Source of the DNA: Streptomyces sp. NRRL WC-3626
GTDB lineage: Bacteria > Actinomycetota > Actinomycetes > Streptomycetales > Streptomycetaceae
Assembly (NCBI RefSeq): GCF_000718785.1
Contig: NZ_JOCA01000003.1
Location: forward strand, 384,109 to 448,108
Reading direction: 5' to 3'
Length of the DNA: 64,000 nucleotides
The notes beneath the pieces were generated by a model. It made no database searches. It saw only the letters and a list, made by a program, of their open reading frames with translations, and had not been told where the DNA came from. Below are positions 8,602 to 17,728 of this stretch, piece after piece; positions within the stretch are counted from its first letter, which is position 1, and each line of letters opens with the position of its first letter. A program made the translations under genes and the position numbers.

Positions 8602-8616
8602 TATAACCTCGTATGC
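8602..8616 (+). promoter_or_regulatory. Candidate leaderless promoter of dnaX
   Basis: A TATAAC hexamer at 8602-8607 lies 9 nt before the GTG at 8617, so transcripts would start at or next to the start codon. No good ribosome binding site is visible and no consensus -35 is seen. Confidence 0.45.
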
Positions 8617-10803
8617 GTGTCGTCTCTCGCGCTGTACCGCCGTTATCGCCCGGAGTCGTTCGCCGAGGTCATCGGGCAGGAGCATGTCACCGCCCCGTTG
8701 CAGCAGGCGTTGCGGAACAACCGGGTCAATCACGCGTACCTGTTCAGCGGTCCGCGCGGATGCGGCAAGACCACCAGCGCGCGGATCCTGGCGCGCTGTC
8801 TGAACTGCGAGCAGGGCCCCACGCCGACGCCGTGCGGGGAGTGCCAGTCCTGCCAGGACCTCGCGCGCAACGGGCCGGGTTCGATCGACGTCATCGAGAT
8901 CGACGCCGCGTCGCACGGTGGCGTGGACGACGCCCGTGACCTGCGCGAGAAGGCGTTCTTCGGGCCGGCGAGCAGCCGCTACAAGATCTACATCATCGAC
9001 GAGGCCCACATGGTCACGTCGGCGGGCTTCAACGCGCTGCTCAAGGTCGTCGAGGAGCCGCCCGAGCATCTGAAGTTCATCTTCGCCACCACCGAGCCCG
9101 AGAAGGTCATCGGGACGATCCGGTCGCGTACGCACCACTACCCGTTCCGGCTGGTGCCGCCCGGCACACTGCGGGACTACCTCGGCGAGGTGTGCGGTCA
9201 GGAGGACATCCCCGTCGACGAGGGCGTGCTGCCGCTCGTCGTGCGGGCCGGCGGCGGTTCCGTGCGGGACTCGATGTCCGTCATGGACCAGCTGCTCGCC
9301 GGTGCCGGGGCGGAGGGTGTGACCTACGCCATGGCCACCTCCCTGCTCGGGTACACGGACGGCTCGCTGCTGGACTCCGTCGTCGAGGCCTTCGCGACCG
9401 GTGACGGCGCCGCCGCCTTCGAGGTCGTCGACCGCGTGATCGAGGGGGGCAACGATCCGCGGCGGTTCGTCACCGACCTGCTGGAGCGGCTGCGGGACCT
9501 CGTCATCCTCGCCGCCGTGCCCGACGCCGGCGAGAAGGGGCTCATCGACGCCCCCGCCGACGTCATGGAGCGGATGCAGGCACAGGCCGGCACCTTCGGC
9601 GCCGCCGAGCTCAGCCGTGCCGCCGACCTCGTCAACGAGGGGCTGACCGAGATGCGCGGCGCCAACTCGCCGCGCCTTCAGCTCGAGCTGATCTGCGCGC
9701 GCGTGCTGCTGCCCGCCGCGTACGGCGACGAGCGCTCGGTCATGGCCCGGCTGGACCGGATCGAGCGCGGGGTGAACTTCTCGCCGGGCACCGGTGCCGC
9801 CATGCCGGCCGTGGGGTACGTTCCCGGGCCGGGGGCCCATGCCGGGGCGCCCGCGCAGGCTTCCGTGGAGCCGGGGGGCGGACCCGCCGCCGCCCGGGCC
9901 GCGGTGCGGGGGCCGGGTCCGGCACCCGAACCCACTCCCGCGCCCCCTCCCGCGCCCGCGTCGCCCGCGCCCCCTCAGCAGCAGCCCCCCGCTGCCGCCC
10001 CGGCGCCCTCCGGCGCTCCCGGCGCCTGGCCCACCGCGGCCTCCGCCGGTGGCGGCGCCGGCCGCCGGCCGGGCGGCTGGCCCACGGCCGCCCCGACGGG
10101 CGGCGGCCAGCCTCCGGCGGCCCCGGCCCCGGCTCCGGCTCCGGCCCCTGCTCCCACACCCGCGTCCGCGCCCGCGCCGGCCCCGCAGGCGGCCCCCGCG
10201 CCGTCCGCGGGCGGTGGCGGCGGGCCCGACCCGCGCGTGCTCTGGCCGAACATCCTGGAGACGGTCAAGAACCGGCGCCGCTTCACCTGGATCCTGCTCA
10301 GCCAGAACGCCCAGGTGACCGGCTTCGACGGCACGACCCTCCAGATCGGCTTCGTGAACGCGGGCGCGCGGGACAACTTCGCCGGCAGCGGCAGCGAGGA
10401 CGTGCTGCGGCAGGCGCTGGCCGAGCAGTTCAACGTGCACTGGAAGATCGAGGCCGTCGTCGACCCGTCCGGTGGCGGCGGCGGAGGCATGGGGGCGCCC
10501 GCCCCGGCCGGCCCGCCCGGCGGCGGCCGGGGCAGCGGCGGTGGCGGATACGGCGAGCGGCCGTCCGCTCCCCAGCCGGGCGCCCCCGCCGCGGGGCCCG
10601 CCCGGCCGGCGAGCGCCCCCTCCGCACCCGCGCCCGCCCCGGCACCCCGCCCCTCCGCCCCGGAGCCGCCGCCCCCCGTCTCGCCGGAGGACGACATCCC
10701 CGAGGACGACGACCCCGACCTGGACGAGTCCGCCCTCTCCGGGCAGGAACTCCTGGTCCGCGAGCTGGGCGCGACGGTCGTCGAGGAGCTCACCAACGAA
10801 TAG
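8617..10803 (+). CDS. dnaX: DNA polymerase III subunits gamma and tau
   Basis: A 728-residue clamp-loader ATPase. The start [15 protein letters not shown] matches the family N-terminus, so the GTG at 8617 is preferred over an in-frame GTG at 8551 inside the SRP RNA. The Walker A is GPRGCGKTT (45-53), the zinc ligands are Cys64, Cys73, Cys76 and Cys79, and the Walker B is IIDEAHM. The C-terminal half is a long Pro/Ala/Gly linker (about 400-545 and 620-690) around a folded tau-type domain (about 550-615: [19 protein letters not shown]), and the chain ends in an acidic [13 protein letters not shown] segment. It loads the beta clamp and bridges polymerase cores. No A-rich slippery site was noticed, so a separate gamma form is not evident. 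Confidence 0.95.
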   Translation: MSSLALYRRYRPESFAEVIGQEHVTAPLQQALRNNRVNHAYLFSGPRGCGKTTSARILARCLNCEQGPTPTPCGECQSCQDLARNGPGSIDVIEIDAASHGGVDDARDLREKAFFGPASSRYKIYIIDEAHMVTSAGFNALLKVVEEPPEHLKFIFATTEPEKVIGTIRSRTHHYPFRLVPPGTLRDYLGEVCGQEDIPVDEGVLPLVVRAGGGSVRDSMSVMDQLLAGAGAEGVTYAMATSLLGYTDGSLLDSVVEAFATGDGAAAFEVVDRVIEGGNDPRRFVTDLLERLRDLVILAAVPDAGEKGLIDAPADVMERMQAQAGTFGAAELSRAADLVNEGLTEMRGANSPRLQLELICARVLLPAAYGDERSVMARLDRIERGVNFSPGTGAAMPAVGYVPGPGAHAGAPAQASVEPGGGPAAARAAVRGPGPAPEPTPAPPPAPASPAPPQQQPPAAAPAPSGAPGAWPTAASAGGGAGRRPGGWPTAAPTGGGQPPAAPAPAPAPAPAPTPASAPAPAPQAAPAPSAGGGGGPDPRVLWPNILETVKNRRRFTWILLSQNAQVTGFDGTTLQIGFVNAGARDNFAGSGSEDVLRQALAEQFNVHWKIEAVVDPSGGGGGGMGAPAPAGPPGGGRGSGGGGYGERPSAPQPGAPAAGPARPASAPSAPAPAPAPRPSAPEPPPPVSPEDDIPEDDDPDLDESALSGQELLVRELGATVVEELTNE

Positions 10804-10879
10804 GGGTGTGGAGGATCGTACGAGCGCGCTCCGCCCGCCCCTTCGGAAGCCCGCACAAGGCGAAGCGGCCGTCTCCCGT

Positions 10880-10892
10880 TAGGCTGACCCCC
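10880..10892 (+). promoter_or_regulatory. Leaderless-type promoter of purD
   Basis: TAGGCT at 10880-10885, with 7 nt before the GTG at 10893. The same hexamer and spacing precede the gene at 25203. No Shine-Dalgarno sequence is present, consistent with a leaderless mRNA. Confidence 0.5.
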
Positions 10893-12179
10893 GTGAAGGT
10901 CCTCGTCATCGGCAGCGGCGCCCGCGAACACGCCCTGTGCCACAGCCTGTCCCTCGACCCCGACGTCACGGCGCTGCACTGCGCCCCCGGCAACGCCGGG
11001 ATCGCCGAGGTCGCCGAGCTGCACCAGGTCGACGCCCTCGACGGTGCCGCCGTGACCGCGCTGGCCGCGCGGCTCGGCGCGGACCTCGTCGTGGTCGGCC
11101 CGGAGGCGCCCCTCGTCGCCGGTGTCGCCGACGCCGTGCGCGACGCGGGCATCCCGGTCTTCGGCCCCTCCAAGGAGGCCGCGCGCCTGGAGGGCTCCAA
11201 GGCGTTCGCCAAGGACGTCATGGCGGGTGCCGGCGTGCCCACCGCCCGCAGCTACGTCTGTACGACGCCGGAGGAGGCCGACGCGGCCCTCAGCGCGTTC
11301 GGCGCCCCGTACGTCGTCAAGGACGACGGTCTCGCGGCCGGCAAGGGCGTCGTCGTCACCGACGACGTCGAGGCGGCCCGCGCGCACGCCGCCGGCTGCA
11401 TGGGGGTACCTCCCGGGCCTTCGGGGCAGCGGGGGAGCGTGGTCATCGAGGAGTTCCTCGACGGCCCCGAGGTCTCCCTCTTCGCGATCACCGACGGCGA
11501 GACGGTCGTCCCGCTCCAGCCCGCCCAGGACTTCAAGCGCGCGCTGGACGGCGACGCGGGCCCGAACACCGGCGGCATGGGCGCGTACTCCCCGCTGCCC
11601 TGGGCCGACCCCAAGCTGGTCGACGAGGTCATGGAGACGGTTCTCCAGCCGACCGTGGACGAGCTGCGGCGCCGGGGCACCCCGTTCTCCGGACTGCTCT
11701 ACGCCGGTCTGGCGATCACCTCGCGCGGTGTCCGCGTGATCGAGTTCAACGCCCGCTTCGGCGACCCCGAGACCCAGGTGGTCCTGGCCCGGCTGAAGAC
11801 CCCGCTGGGCGGCGTGCTGATGGCCGCCGCCACCGGCAACCTCGCCCATCTGGAGCCGACGCGCTGGAGCGACGAGGCCGCGGTCACCGTGGTCGTCGCC
11901 TCCCACAACTACCCCGGCACGCCGCGCACCGGCGACCCGATCACCGGCCTGGACGAGGTCGCCGCCGAGGACGCCCCGCACGCGTACGTCCTGCACGCGG
12001 GGACGAAGCGGGACGGCGACGCGGTCGTCAGCGCGGGCGGGCGCGTGCTGTCCGTCACGGCGACGGGCAAGGACCTCACCGAGGCCCGCGACCGCGCCTA
12101 CCGGGCGGTCGCCCGCATTCGCCTCGACGGTTCCCAGCACCGTACGGACATCGCCGCGAAGGCGGCGCGCGAGGCGTGA
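10893..12179 (+). CDS. purD: Phosphoribosylamine--glycine ligase (GAR synthetase)
   Basis: A 428-residue ATP-grasp enzyme, purine step 2 (phosphoribosylamine + glycine + ATP to GAR). It begins [15 protein letters not shown], with [14 protein letters not shown] at about 70, the ATP-grasp lid [15 protein letters not shown] at about 142-158, [25 protein letters not shown] at about 210-235 and the metal-binding [12 protein letters not shown] at about 285. An atypical insert (about residues 170-183, [15 protein letters not shown]) separates the usual strand from [13 protein letters not shown]; its DNA looks like a mobile mini-hairpin. The start is the GTG 7 nt after a -10 box. Confidence 0.95.
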   Translation: MKVLVIGSGAREHALCHSLSLDPDVTALHCAPGNAGIAEVAELHQVDALDGAAVTALAARLGADLVVVGPEAPLVAGVADAVRDAGIPVFGPSKEAARLEGSKAFAKDVMAGAGVPTARSYVCTTPEEADAALSAFGAPYVVKDDGLAAGKGVVVTDDVEAARAHAAGCMGVPPGPSGQRGSVVIEEFLDGPEVSLFAITDGETVVPLQPAQDFKRALDGDAGPNTGGMGAYSPLPWADPKLVDEVMETVLQPTVDELRRRGTPFSGLLYAGLAITSRGVRVIEFNARFGDPETQVVLARLKTPLGGVLMAAATGNLAHLEPTRWSDEAAVTVVVASHNYPGTPRTGDPITGLDEVAAEDAPHAYVLHAGTKRDGDAVVSAGGRVLSVTATGKDLTEARDRAYRAVARIRLDGSQHRTDIAAKAAREA

Positions 12180-12208
12180 GCCCGGACGCACGGCGTCGAT
12201 GAACGCCT

Positions 12209-12242
12209 CGGGCCCCGGATCCGTCTCAGGATCCGGGGCCCG
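12209..12242. terminator. Terminator hairpin after purD
   Basis: 14-bp perfect stem (12209-12222 with 12229-12242) with a 6-nt loop, 30 nt past the purD stop. Confidence 0.75.
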
Positions 12243-12343
12243 ACCCTTGCCGTCCGTCGCCCACCTTTCCCCAAAGCCATTCCATCGGGTGAGCGATGCG
12301 CCAACCGGCTGACGGGGACCGGGGCCCCAACTATGGTGCCGCG

Positions 12344-12361
12344 CAAGTGTTCCGGCACTTG
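12344..12361. promoter_or_regulatory. Inverted repeat CAAGTG-N6-CACTTG upstream of the M48-like gene
   Basis: Perfect 6-bp arms around TTCCGG, about 100 nt before the start at 12461. A short hairpin GTGGC-GGGT-GCCAC follows at about 12385-12400. It is a candidate operator with an unknown regulator. Confidence 0.3.
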
Positions 12362-12460
12362 GCCCACCGGCATTTGCGGTGTCAGTGGCGGGTGCCACAG
12401 TGGGGGAATGGACAACGCCGGGACAGCGTCGGGTTTCCCGTGAGGGGGTGAGGTCGGGCC

Positions 12461-14254
12461 ATGAGCGGAAGCGGAACGGGAGCGGAGACGGGCGCGCGGT
12501 CCGCGCGGGCGCACGCGCTGGCGGTACTGCGGATCCGCAGCCGGGCACTGGCCGTCGCGCTGCTGCCGGCCGCCGGCGCCGTGGTCCTCCTCGTCGGCGG
12601 CTCCACCGGCCATCTGCCGGGCGGCGGCTGGGACCTCGCCCGGCGGGTGCTCGCCCCGGTCGCGGTGCTCGTGCTGCTCGCCGCCGCGGGGGTCGCCCTG
12701 GTCATCGCGCGGGCCCGGCCCGCCATGAGTCCCACGGTCCCGGTCGCCGAGGACGCGGCCCCGGACCTGTACCGGATGGTGCGCGACCTCGCCGACCGGC
12801 TCGGCGTTCCCGCCCCTTCCGCGATAGCGCTCACCCCGGACTGCGACAGCTGGCTGGAGGACCGCACCCACCCGGCGCACGGGCGCCCGCCGCCCGCCGA
12901 GGAGCGCGGCGACATAGCCGGTGCGGGCCGCCCCGCCCGGGCCAGGACCGCGGCGCCCGTGCTGGTGATCGGCTCGCCGTTCCTGTGGTGGATGCGGGTG
13001 GGCGAGCTGCGCGCGGTCCTCGCCCCGGTCGTGGCCGGTACGGGACCTTCGGCGCATCCGGACATAGCCGCCGCCCGGCGCTTCGTGCGGGGGCTGGACG
13101 CGGCGGTGGCCGTGACGTCGGCGCCGGGCCGGCCTGCCGTCGTCCGCGGGATGCTCGCGGGCGCCGGCTGGGTGACCCGGCTGCTGCTGCGGGGCTGCCG
13201 GGGGCACGCGGCCGAGATGGAGCGCGGTGTCGCCGCCGCGGCGGCCGAGCGTGCACAGGCTGTGGACTACGGGCAGCGCATCGTCGCCCAGGAGCAGGTG
13301 GGCCTCGCCTACGCGGGCTGGGACCGGCTGCTCACCCGGGTCGCGCTGCCCGCCTGGCGGATGGGCCGCTGGCCCTCGCGGCTCAGCGCGGGAGTGGTGG
13401 CGGCGCTGACCGAGCTGTCCCGCCGGGACCGGCTGGCGGAGGGCTTCGCCTCCCGTCTCGGTGAGCGTCCCGCGTGCGACCTGCTGGAGGAGCCCGGCAC
13501 GATGGACGAGGCCACCTCGCTCCTCGCCGCCCGCCTCTTCCACGGCGGGCCCGCGGAGACGGGGCCGGACTGGCTCCCGGTCCACTGGGGCGACTATCCG
13601 GAGGAGGTCGTCGACCGCAAGTGGCGCACCGACGCGGCCCGCCTCCACCGCGTCCTGGACGTCCTCCACGTCCCCCCGGCCCCCGGCGACGCTCCGTCCC
13701 TTTCCCGGGTCCTGACCCACCTGACCACTCCGGCGCCCTCCCCGGCGGACGCGGGGGAGGAACCGACGGACCCCATCCGGTCCAGCGCCGCGGTCGCCGC
13801 CTCGGCGGTCGCCGCCTCGGCGCTCGCGCCGGGAGACGCGGGCGCGGACGACGAGGACCCCACCCCCACCACCCCCCAGAGCGCCGACCTCGCCGCCCGG
13901 CTCAGTGCCGAGGTGGGCCGGGAGGAGGCCGCCGCGGCCTCCGGTCCGCGGGGCACCGCCCCGCGGAGGGACGAGCACGCGCTGCCCCTCTTCCCGCTCC
14001 AGCCCCCGCGCACCGCCCGTGAGCTGCTCGCCGACCACATCACGGCGATGGTCTGCTGTACGGCGATGGACACCGCGGGTGCCACCCCCGGGCTCGACTG
14101 GCTCGACGGCCCCACACTCCTCCTCGGCGGCGGACGGGCCGGCGACCTGTCCTCCCAGGTCCTCACCCTCATCGAGGACGGCGACCCCTCCCCCCTCCGT
14201 CAGTGGCTGGCCCGACAGGGCATACGCCCCGAGAAGCCGGTACGCCTCGTCTGA
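12461..14254 (+). CDS. Membrane protein with degenerate M48-like peptidase region
   Basis: A 597-residue protein with two N-terminal membrane segments (about 28-48 and 65-86), then a soluble region. The layout resembles M48 peptidases: DLYRMVRDLADRLGVPAPSAIALTPD (about 100-125) followed by PVLVIGSPFLWWMRVGELRAVLAPVVAG (about 165-195). Where M48 enzymes carry HExxH after the ELRAVLA strand, this protein has PVVAG, so the zinc site is lost. A long C-terminal region (about 390-590) has an acidic, Ala-rich low-complexity linker and then a folded end. It is probably a non-catalytic relative, function unknown. The ATG start has GAGGTCGG upstream; expression is separate from purD. Confidence 0.65.
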   Translation: MSGSGTGAETGARSARAHALAVLRIRSRALAVALLPAAGAVVLLVGGSTGHLPGGGWDLARRVLAPVAVLVLLAAAGVALVIARARPAMSPTVPVAEDAAPDLYRMVRDLADRLGVPAPSAIALTPDCDSWLEDRTHPAHGRPPPAEERGDIAGAGRPARARTAAPVLVIGSPFLWWMRVGELRAVLAPVVAGTGPSAHPDIAAARRFVRGLDAAVAVTSAPGRPAVVRGMLAGAGWVTRLLLRGCRGHAAEMERGVAAAAAERAQAVDYGQRIVAQEQVGLAYAGWDRLLTRVALPAWRMGRWPSRLSAGVVAALTELSRRDRLAEGFASRLGERPACDLLEEPGTMDEATSLLAARLFHGGPAETGPDWLPVHWGDYPEEVVDRKWRTDAARLHRVLDVLHVPPAPGDAPSLSRVLTHLTTPAPSPADAGEEPTDPIRSSAAVAASAVAASALAPGDAGADDEDPTPTTPQSADLAARLSAEVGREEAAAASGPRGTAPRRDEHALPLFPLQPPRTARELLADHITAMVCCTAMDTAGATPGLDWLDGPTLLLGGGRAGDLSSQVLTLIEDGDPSPLRQWLARQGIRPEKPVRLV

Positions 14255-14477
14255 GCCGCTCGGCCTCGGATTCCCAGGCCCCGGGGCCCTGCCCCTCGGA
14301 ACCCCCGGGTGTCCCAGAACCCCGGGCCCCGCTCCGGAACACCCCCTTCCACTTTCGGTCAATCGAAGACGAACGGTGACGGAGTGCGTGCGTAATGTGA
14401 TGTGCTGGGACCGTTCGTGCCCACGGGCATGAGCGCGCGACATACGACAAGCACATAGCTCGAGGGAGGGGGCGCCC

Positions 14478-15989
14478 ATGAGCGCGGAGCAGATCCGCCG
14501 CTGGGAGTCGGGGGCACTCGCCCACGCCGTGAACGATCCCTTCGGGCAGGGACCCCTCCCCTGGCTGCGCGGCGGTGAGACGTACTTCGGCGACACCGGC
14601 CAGGTCGTCCCCTGGTACGTGGAACCGGACCCGGAGCAGCCCGCCCTCCGCCCCCTCCCCAGGCAGGGGACCGGGATCCCCGCCCCCCGCCGCTCCGGTT
14701 CCGTCGGACCCCGTGCCGCCGACGACGTACACCGCCAGATCAAGGGATTCAGCTCCGCCGGCGCGGTCGCCCCGGGGGAGTCCATCGACTTCCACATCAC
14801 CGTCGACCCGCCCCAGCCGTTCGACGTGGACGTCTACCGCATCGGTCACTACGACGGCCAGGGCGCCACGAAGATCACCTCCAGTCCGCGCCTGTCCGGC
14901 CTGGTGCAGCCCGCCCCGCTCACCGCCGACCGCACCGTCTCCTGCCACCACTGGTGGCTGTCCTGGCGGTTACCGGTCCCGTCGTACTGGAACGCCGGCG
15001 CGTACGTCGCCGTCCTCACCACCGCCGACGGCTACCGCTCGCACATCCCGTTCACCGTCCGCGACACCCGCCCCGCGGACCTCCTCCTCGTGCTGCCCGA
15101 CATCACCTGGCAGGCGTACAACCTGTACCCGGAGGACGGCCGCACCGGCGCGAGCCTGTACCACGCCTGGGACGAGCAGGGCCGGCTGCTCGGCGAGTCC
15201 GACGCCGCCACCACCGTCTCCTTCGACCGCCCGTACGCGGGCGCCGGCCTCCCGCTGCACGTCGGCCACGCCTACGACGTCATCCGTTGGGCCGAGCGCT
15301 ACGGCTACGACCTCGCCTACGCGAACGCCCGCGACCTGCACGCCGGCCGGATCGATCCCGCCTGCTACCGGGGCGTGATCTTCCCCGGCCACGACGAGTA
15401 CTGGTCGGCGCCCATGCGCACCGCCGTGGAGCGGGCCCGGGAGCACGGCACGTCCCTCGTCTTCCTCTCCGCCAACACCCTGTACTGGCAGGTCGAGCTC
15501 GCCCCCTCCCCGTCCGGCCCCGCCCGCCTGCTGACCTGCCGCAAACGCCGGGGCCCGGGCAGGCCGACCCTGTGGCGCGAACAGGACCGCGCCGAGCAGC
15601 AGCTCCTCGGCATCCAGTACGCCGGCCCCGTGCCGCGGCCGTATCCGCTGATCGTCCGCAACGCCGGGCACTGGATGTGGGAGTCGACCGGCGCCCACGA
15701 GGGCGACGGCATCGAGGGCCTGGTCGCCGCCGAGGCGGACCGCTACTACCCGCGCACCCCGCTGCCCGCGCACGAGGAGCGGGTGCTGCTCGCGCACTCC
15801 CCGTACACCGACCGCCAGGGCGCCCGCCGCCACCAGGAGACCTCCCTCTACCGGGCCCCCTCCGGCGCCTGGGTCTTCGCCTCCGGCACGTTCGCCTGGT
15901 CCCCCGCCCTGGACCGCCCCGGCCACACCGACGCCCGCGTCCAGCGCGCCACCGCCAACCTCCTCGACCGCATCTGCAAACGCGACTGA
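14478..15989 (+). CDS. N,N-dimethylformamidase beta-subunit-like protein
   Basis: A 503-residue protein. Residues 85-200 resemble the beta-sandwich of DMFase large subunits (ADDVHRQIKGFSSAGAVAPG, FDVDVYRIGHYDGQGA, HIPFTVRD). The rest matches the core domain: WQAYNLYPEDGRTGASLY, SFDRPY, FPGHDEYWSAPMRTAVERA, LVFLSANTLYWQV, and a C-terminal TSLYRAPSGAWVFASGTFAWSPALD. Characterised DMFase hydrolyses dimethylformamide through an iron centre and needs a small subunit, which is not encoded next door. The physiological substrate in Streptomyces is unknown. The ATG is preceded by a strong GAGGGAGGGGG ribosome binding site. Confidence 0.72.
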   Translation: MSAEQIRRWESGALAHAVNDPFGQGPLPWLRGGETYFGDTGQVVPWYVEPDPEQPALRPLPRQGTGIPAPRRSGSVGPRAADDVHRQIKGFSSAGAVAPGESIDFHITVDPPQPFDVDVYRIGHYDGQGATKITSSPRLSGLVQPAPLTADRTVSCHHWWLSWRLPVPSYWNAGAYVAVLTTADGYRSHIPFTVRDTRPADLLLVLPDITWQAYNLYPEDGRTGASLYHAWDEQGRLLGESDAATTVSFDRPYAGAGLPLHVGHAYDVIRWAERYGYDLAYANARDLHAGRIDPACYRGVIFPGHDEYWSAPMRTAVERAREHGTSLVFLSANTLYWQVELAPSPSGPARLLTCRKRRGPGRPTLWREQDRAEQQLLGIQYAGPVPRPYPLIVRNAGHWMWESTGAHEGDGIEGLVAAEADRYYPRTPLPAHEERVLLAHSPYTDRQGARRHQETSLYRAPSGAWVFASGTFAWSPALDRPGHTDARVQRATANLLDRICKRD

Positions 15990-16072
15990 CCTGGCCCGCG
16001 GCCCCCCATAGGGAGAACCGTCCGCGCATACGGGAGAATCGACGTACCTGTACAGAACCACGCGGAGGAACC

Positions 16073-16972
16073 GTGTCCGGATTCGTAGAAAAGCCCGAGC
16101 CGATCCAGGTTCCGGGCCTGGTGCATCTGCACACCGGCAAGGTGCGCGAGCTGTACCGGAGCGAGGCGGGCGACCTCGTGATGGTCGCGAGCGACAGAGT
16201 CTCCGCCTACGACTGGGTGCTGCCGACCGAGATCCCCGACAAGGGCCGGGTCCTCACCCAGCTCTCCCTGTGGTGGTTCGACCAGCTCGCCGACCTGCTC
16301 CCCCACCACGTCCTGAGCACCGGCCTCCCGGCCGGCGCCCCCGACGACTGGGCGGGCCGCACCCTGATCTGCAAGTCGCTGAACATGGTCCCGGTGGAGT
16401 GCGTGGCCCGCGGCTACCTCACCGGCTCGGGCCTCGCCGAGTACGAGGAGACCCGTACGGTGTGCGGCCTCGCCCTCCCGGAAGGGCTGGTCGACGGCTC
16501 CGAACTGCCCGCCCCGATCTTCACCCCGGCCACCAAGGCCGCCGTCGGCGAGCACGACGAGAACGTCTCCTACGAGGAGGTGGCCCGCCAGGTCGGCGCG
16601 GAGACCGCCACCCAGCTGCGCCAGGCCACCCTCGCCGCCTACACCCGCGCCCGGGACATCGCCCGCGACCGGGGCATCGTCCTCGCCGACACCAAGTTCG
16701 AGTTCGGCTTCGACGGCGACACCCTGGTCCTCGCGGACGAGGTGCTCACCCCCGACTCGTCCCGCTTCTGGCCGGCTGAGGAGTGGGAGCCGGGCCGCGC
16801 ACAGCCGTCGTACGACAAGCAGTTCGTACGCGACTGGCTGACCTCCGCCGAGTCGGGCTGGGACCGCAGGAGCGAGCAGCCCCCGCCGCCGCTGCCGCAG
16901 CAGATCGTGGACGCGACCCGTACCAAGTACGTGGAGGCCTACGAGCGCCTCACCGGCACCACCTGGAGCTGA
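16073..16972 (+). CDS. purC: Phosphoribosylaminoimidazole-succinocarboxamide synthase (SAICAR synthetase)
   Basis: A 299-residue enzyme condensing CAIR with aspartate. HTGKVRELYRSE and MVASDRVSAYDWVLPTEIPDKGRVLTQ lie in the first 65 residues, VECVARGYLTGSG at about 120, PIFTPATKA at about 145 and FEFGFDGDTLVLADEVLTPDSSRFW at about 205-230. The long plant/yeast-like layout is normal for actinobacteria. The GTG start at 16073 has CGGAGGAA 4 nt upstream. It is monocistronic, with a convergent tRNA-Gly behind a shared terminator. Confidence 0.96.
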   Translation: MSGFVEKPEPIQVPGLVHLHTGKVRELYRSEAGDLVMVASDRVSAYDWVLPTEIPDKGRVLTQLSLWWFDQLADLLPHHVLSTGLPAGAPDDWAGRTLICKSLNMVPVECVARGYLTGSGLAEYEETRTVCGLALPEGLVDGSELPAPIFTPATKAAVGEHDENVSYEEVARQVGAETATQLRQATLAAYTRARDIARDRGIVLADTKFEFGFDGDTLVLADEVLTPDSSRFWPAEEWEPGRAQPSYDKQFVRDWLTSAESGWDRRSEQPPPPLPQQIVDATRTKYVEAYERLTGTTWS

Positions 16973-16981
16973 GCGCACGAC

Positions 16982-17012
16982 GAAGGCCCCGGTCGAACCG
17001 ACCGGGGCCTTC
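16982..17012. terminator. Bidirectional terminator between purC and tRNA-Gly
   Basis: 14-bp stem GAAGGCCCCGGTCG / CGACCGGGGCCTTC with a 3-nt loop (AAC), followed by TCCTGT on the + strand. Confidence 0.85.
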
Positions 17013-17018
17013 CTGTGG

Positions 17019-17091
17019 AGCGAACGACGAGGTTCGAACTCGCGACCTCAACCTTGGCAAGGTTGCGCTCTACCAACTGAGCTACGTTCGC
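17019..17091 (-). tRNA. tRNA-Gly(GCC)
   Basis: 73-nt reverse-strand cloverleaf. The acceptor GCGAACG pairs with CGTTCGC, the D-arm is AGCTCAGTTGGTAGAGC, the anticodon loop TTGCCAA, the T-arm GAGTTCGAACCTC, and the discriminator T. Confidence 0.95.
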
Positions 17092-17113
17092 ATGCGCCGT
17101 GGCGCGGGACCTA

Positions 17114-17728
17114 CTATACCCAACCCCGCTCCCGCGCGAGACGAACCGCTGTATGACGGTTCTCCGCGCCGAGCTTGGAGACGGCGGAGGAGAGGTAGTT
17201 CCGCACGGTCCCCTGGGACAGCGCGGCCCGCTCCGCGATCTCCGCCACGGGCGCGCCGTCCGCGGCGAGCTCCAGCACCTCGGCCTCGCGCGCGGTCAGC
17301 GGTGAGTCACCGGCGGCGATCGCGTCGGCGGCCAACTCGGGGTCGACGTACCGGTTTCCCGCGTGCAGGGTGCGGATGATCTCGGCGAGCTGCCGGGCGC
17401 TGACGGTCTTGGGCACGAAACCGCGCACCCCCGCCGCGAGCGCCCGCTTCAGATGTCCGGGCCGCCCGTGACCGGTGACGATCAGCACCTGGCAGCCGGG
17501 CAGCTCCGTCCGCAGGGATGTGGCGACCTTCACACCGTCGGCGCCGGGCATCTGCAGATCCAGTACGGCGACATCGGGGACGTGTGCCCGCGCCATCGCC
17601 AGCGCCTCCGGCCCGGAGGCCGCCTCGGCGACCACGAGGAGGTCGTCCTCCAGGGACAGCAGGGCGGCCAGCGCGCCCCGGATCAGATGCTCGTCGTCGG
17701 CGAGCAGCACACGGACGACGTCCGTCAC
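17114..17728 (-). CDS. NarL/DesR-type response regulator
   Basis: A 204-residue two-domain regulator. The receiver has Asp11/Asp12, phospho-acceptor Asp57 (VLDLQMPG), Thr85 and Lys107 (FVPKT). The LuxR-type HTH is at about 140-200 (LTAREAEVLELAADG, SQGTVRNYLSSAVSKLGAENRHTAVR). It overlaps the kinase gene by ATGA and is last in a four-gene operon: ABC ATPase, permease, kinase, regulator. By analogy with such modules it probably controls the exporter in response to a membrane or antibiotic signal; the inducer is unknown. Confidence 0.92.
   Translation of the reverse strand: MTDVVRVLLADDEHLIRGALAALLSLEDDLLVVAEAASGPEALAMARAHVPDVAVLDLQMPGADGVKVATSLRTELPGCQVLIVTGHGRPGHLKRALAAGVRGFVPKTVSARQLAEIIRTLHAGNRYVDPELAADAIAAGDSPLTAREAEVLELAADGAPVAEIAERAALSQGTVRNYLSSAVSKLGAENRHTAVRLARERGWV

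Noticed and set aside
9975..12548. Very long minus-strand open frame opposite dnaX and purD
   Set aside because: Antisense artefact of high GC3; no domains and no ribosome binding site.
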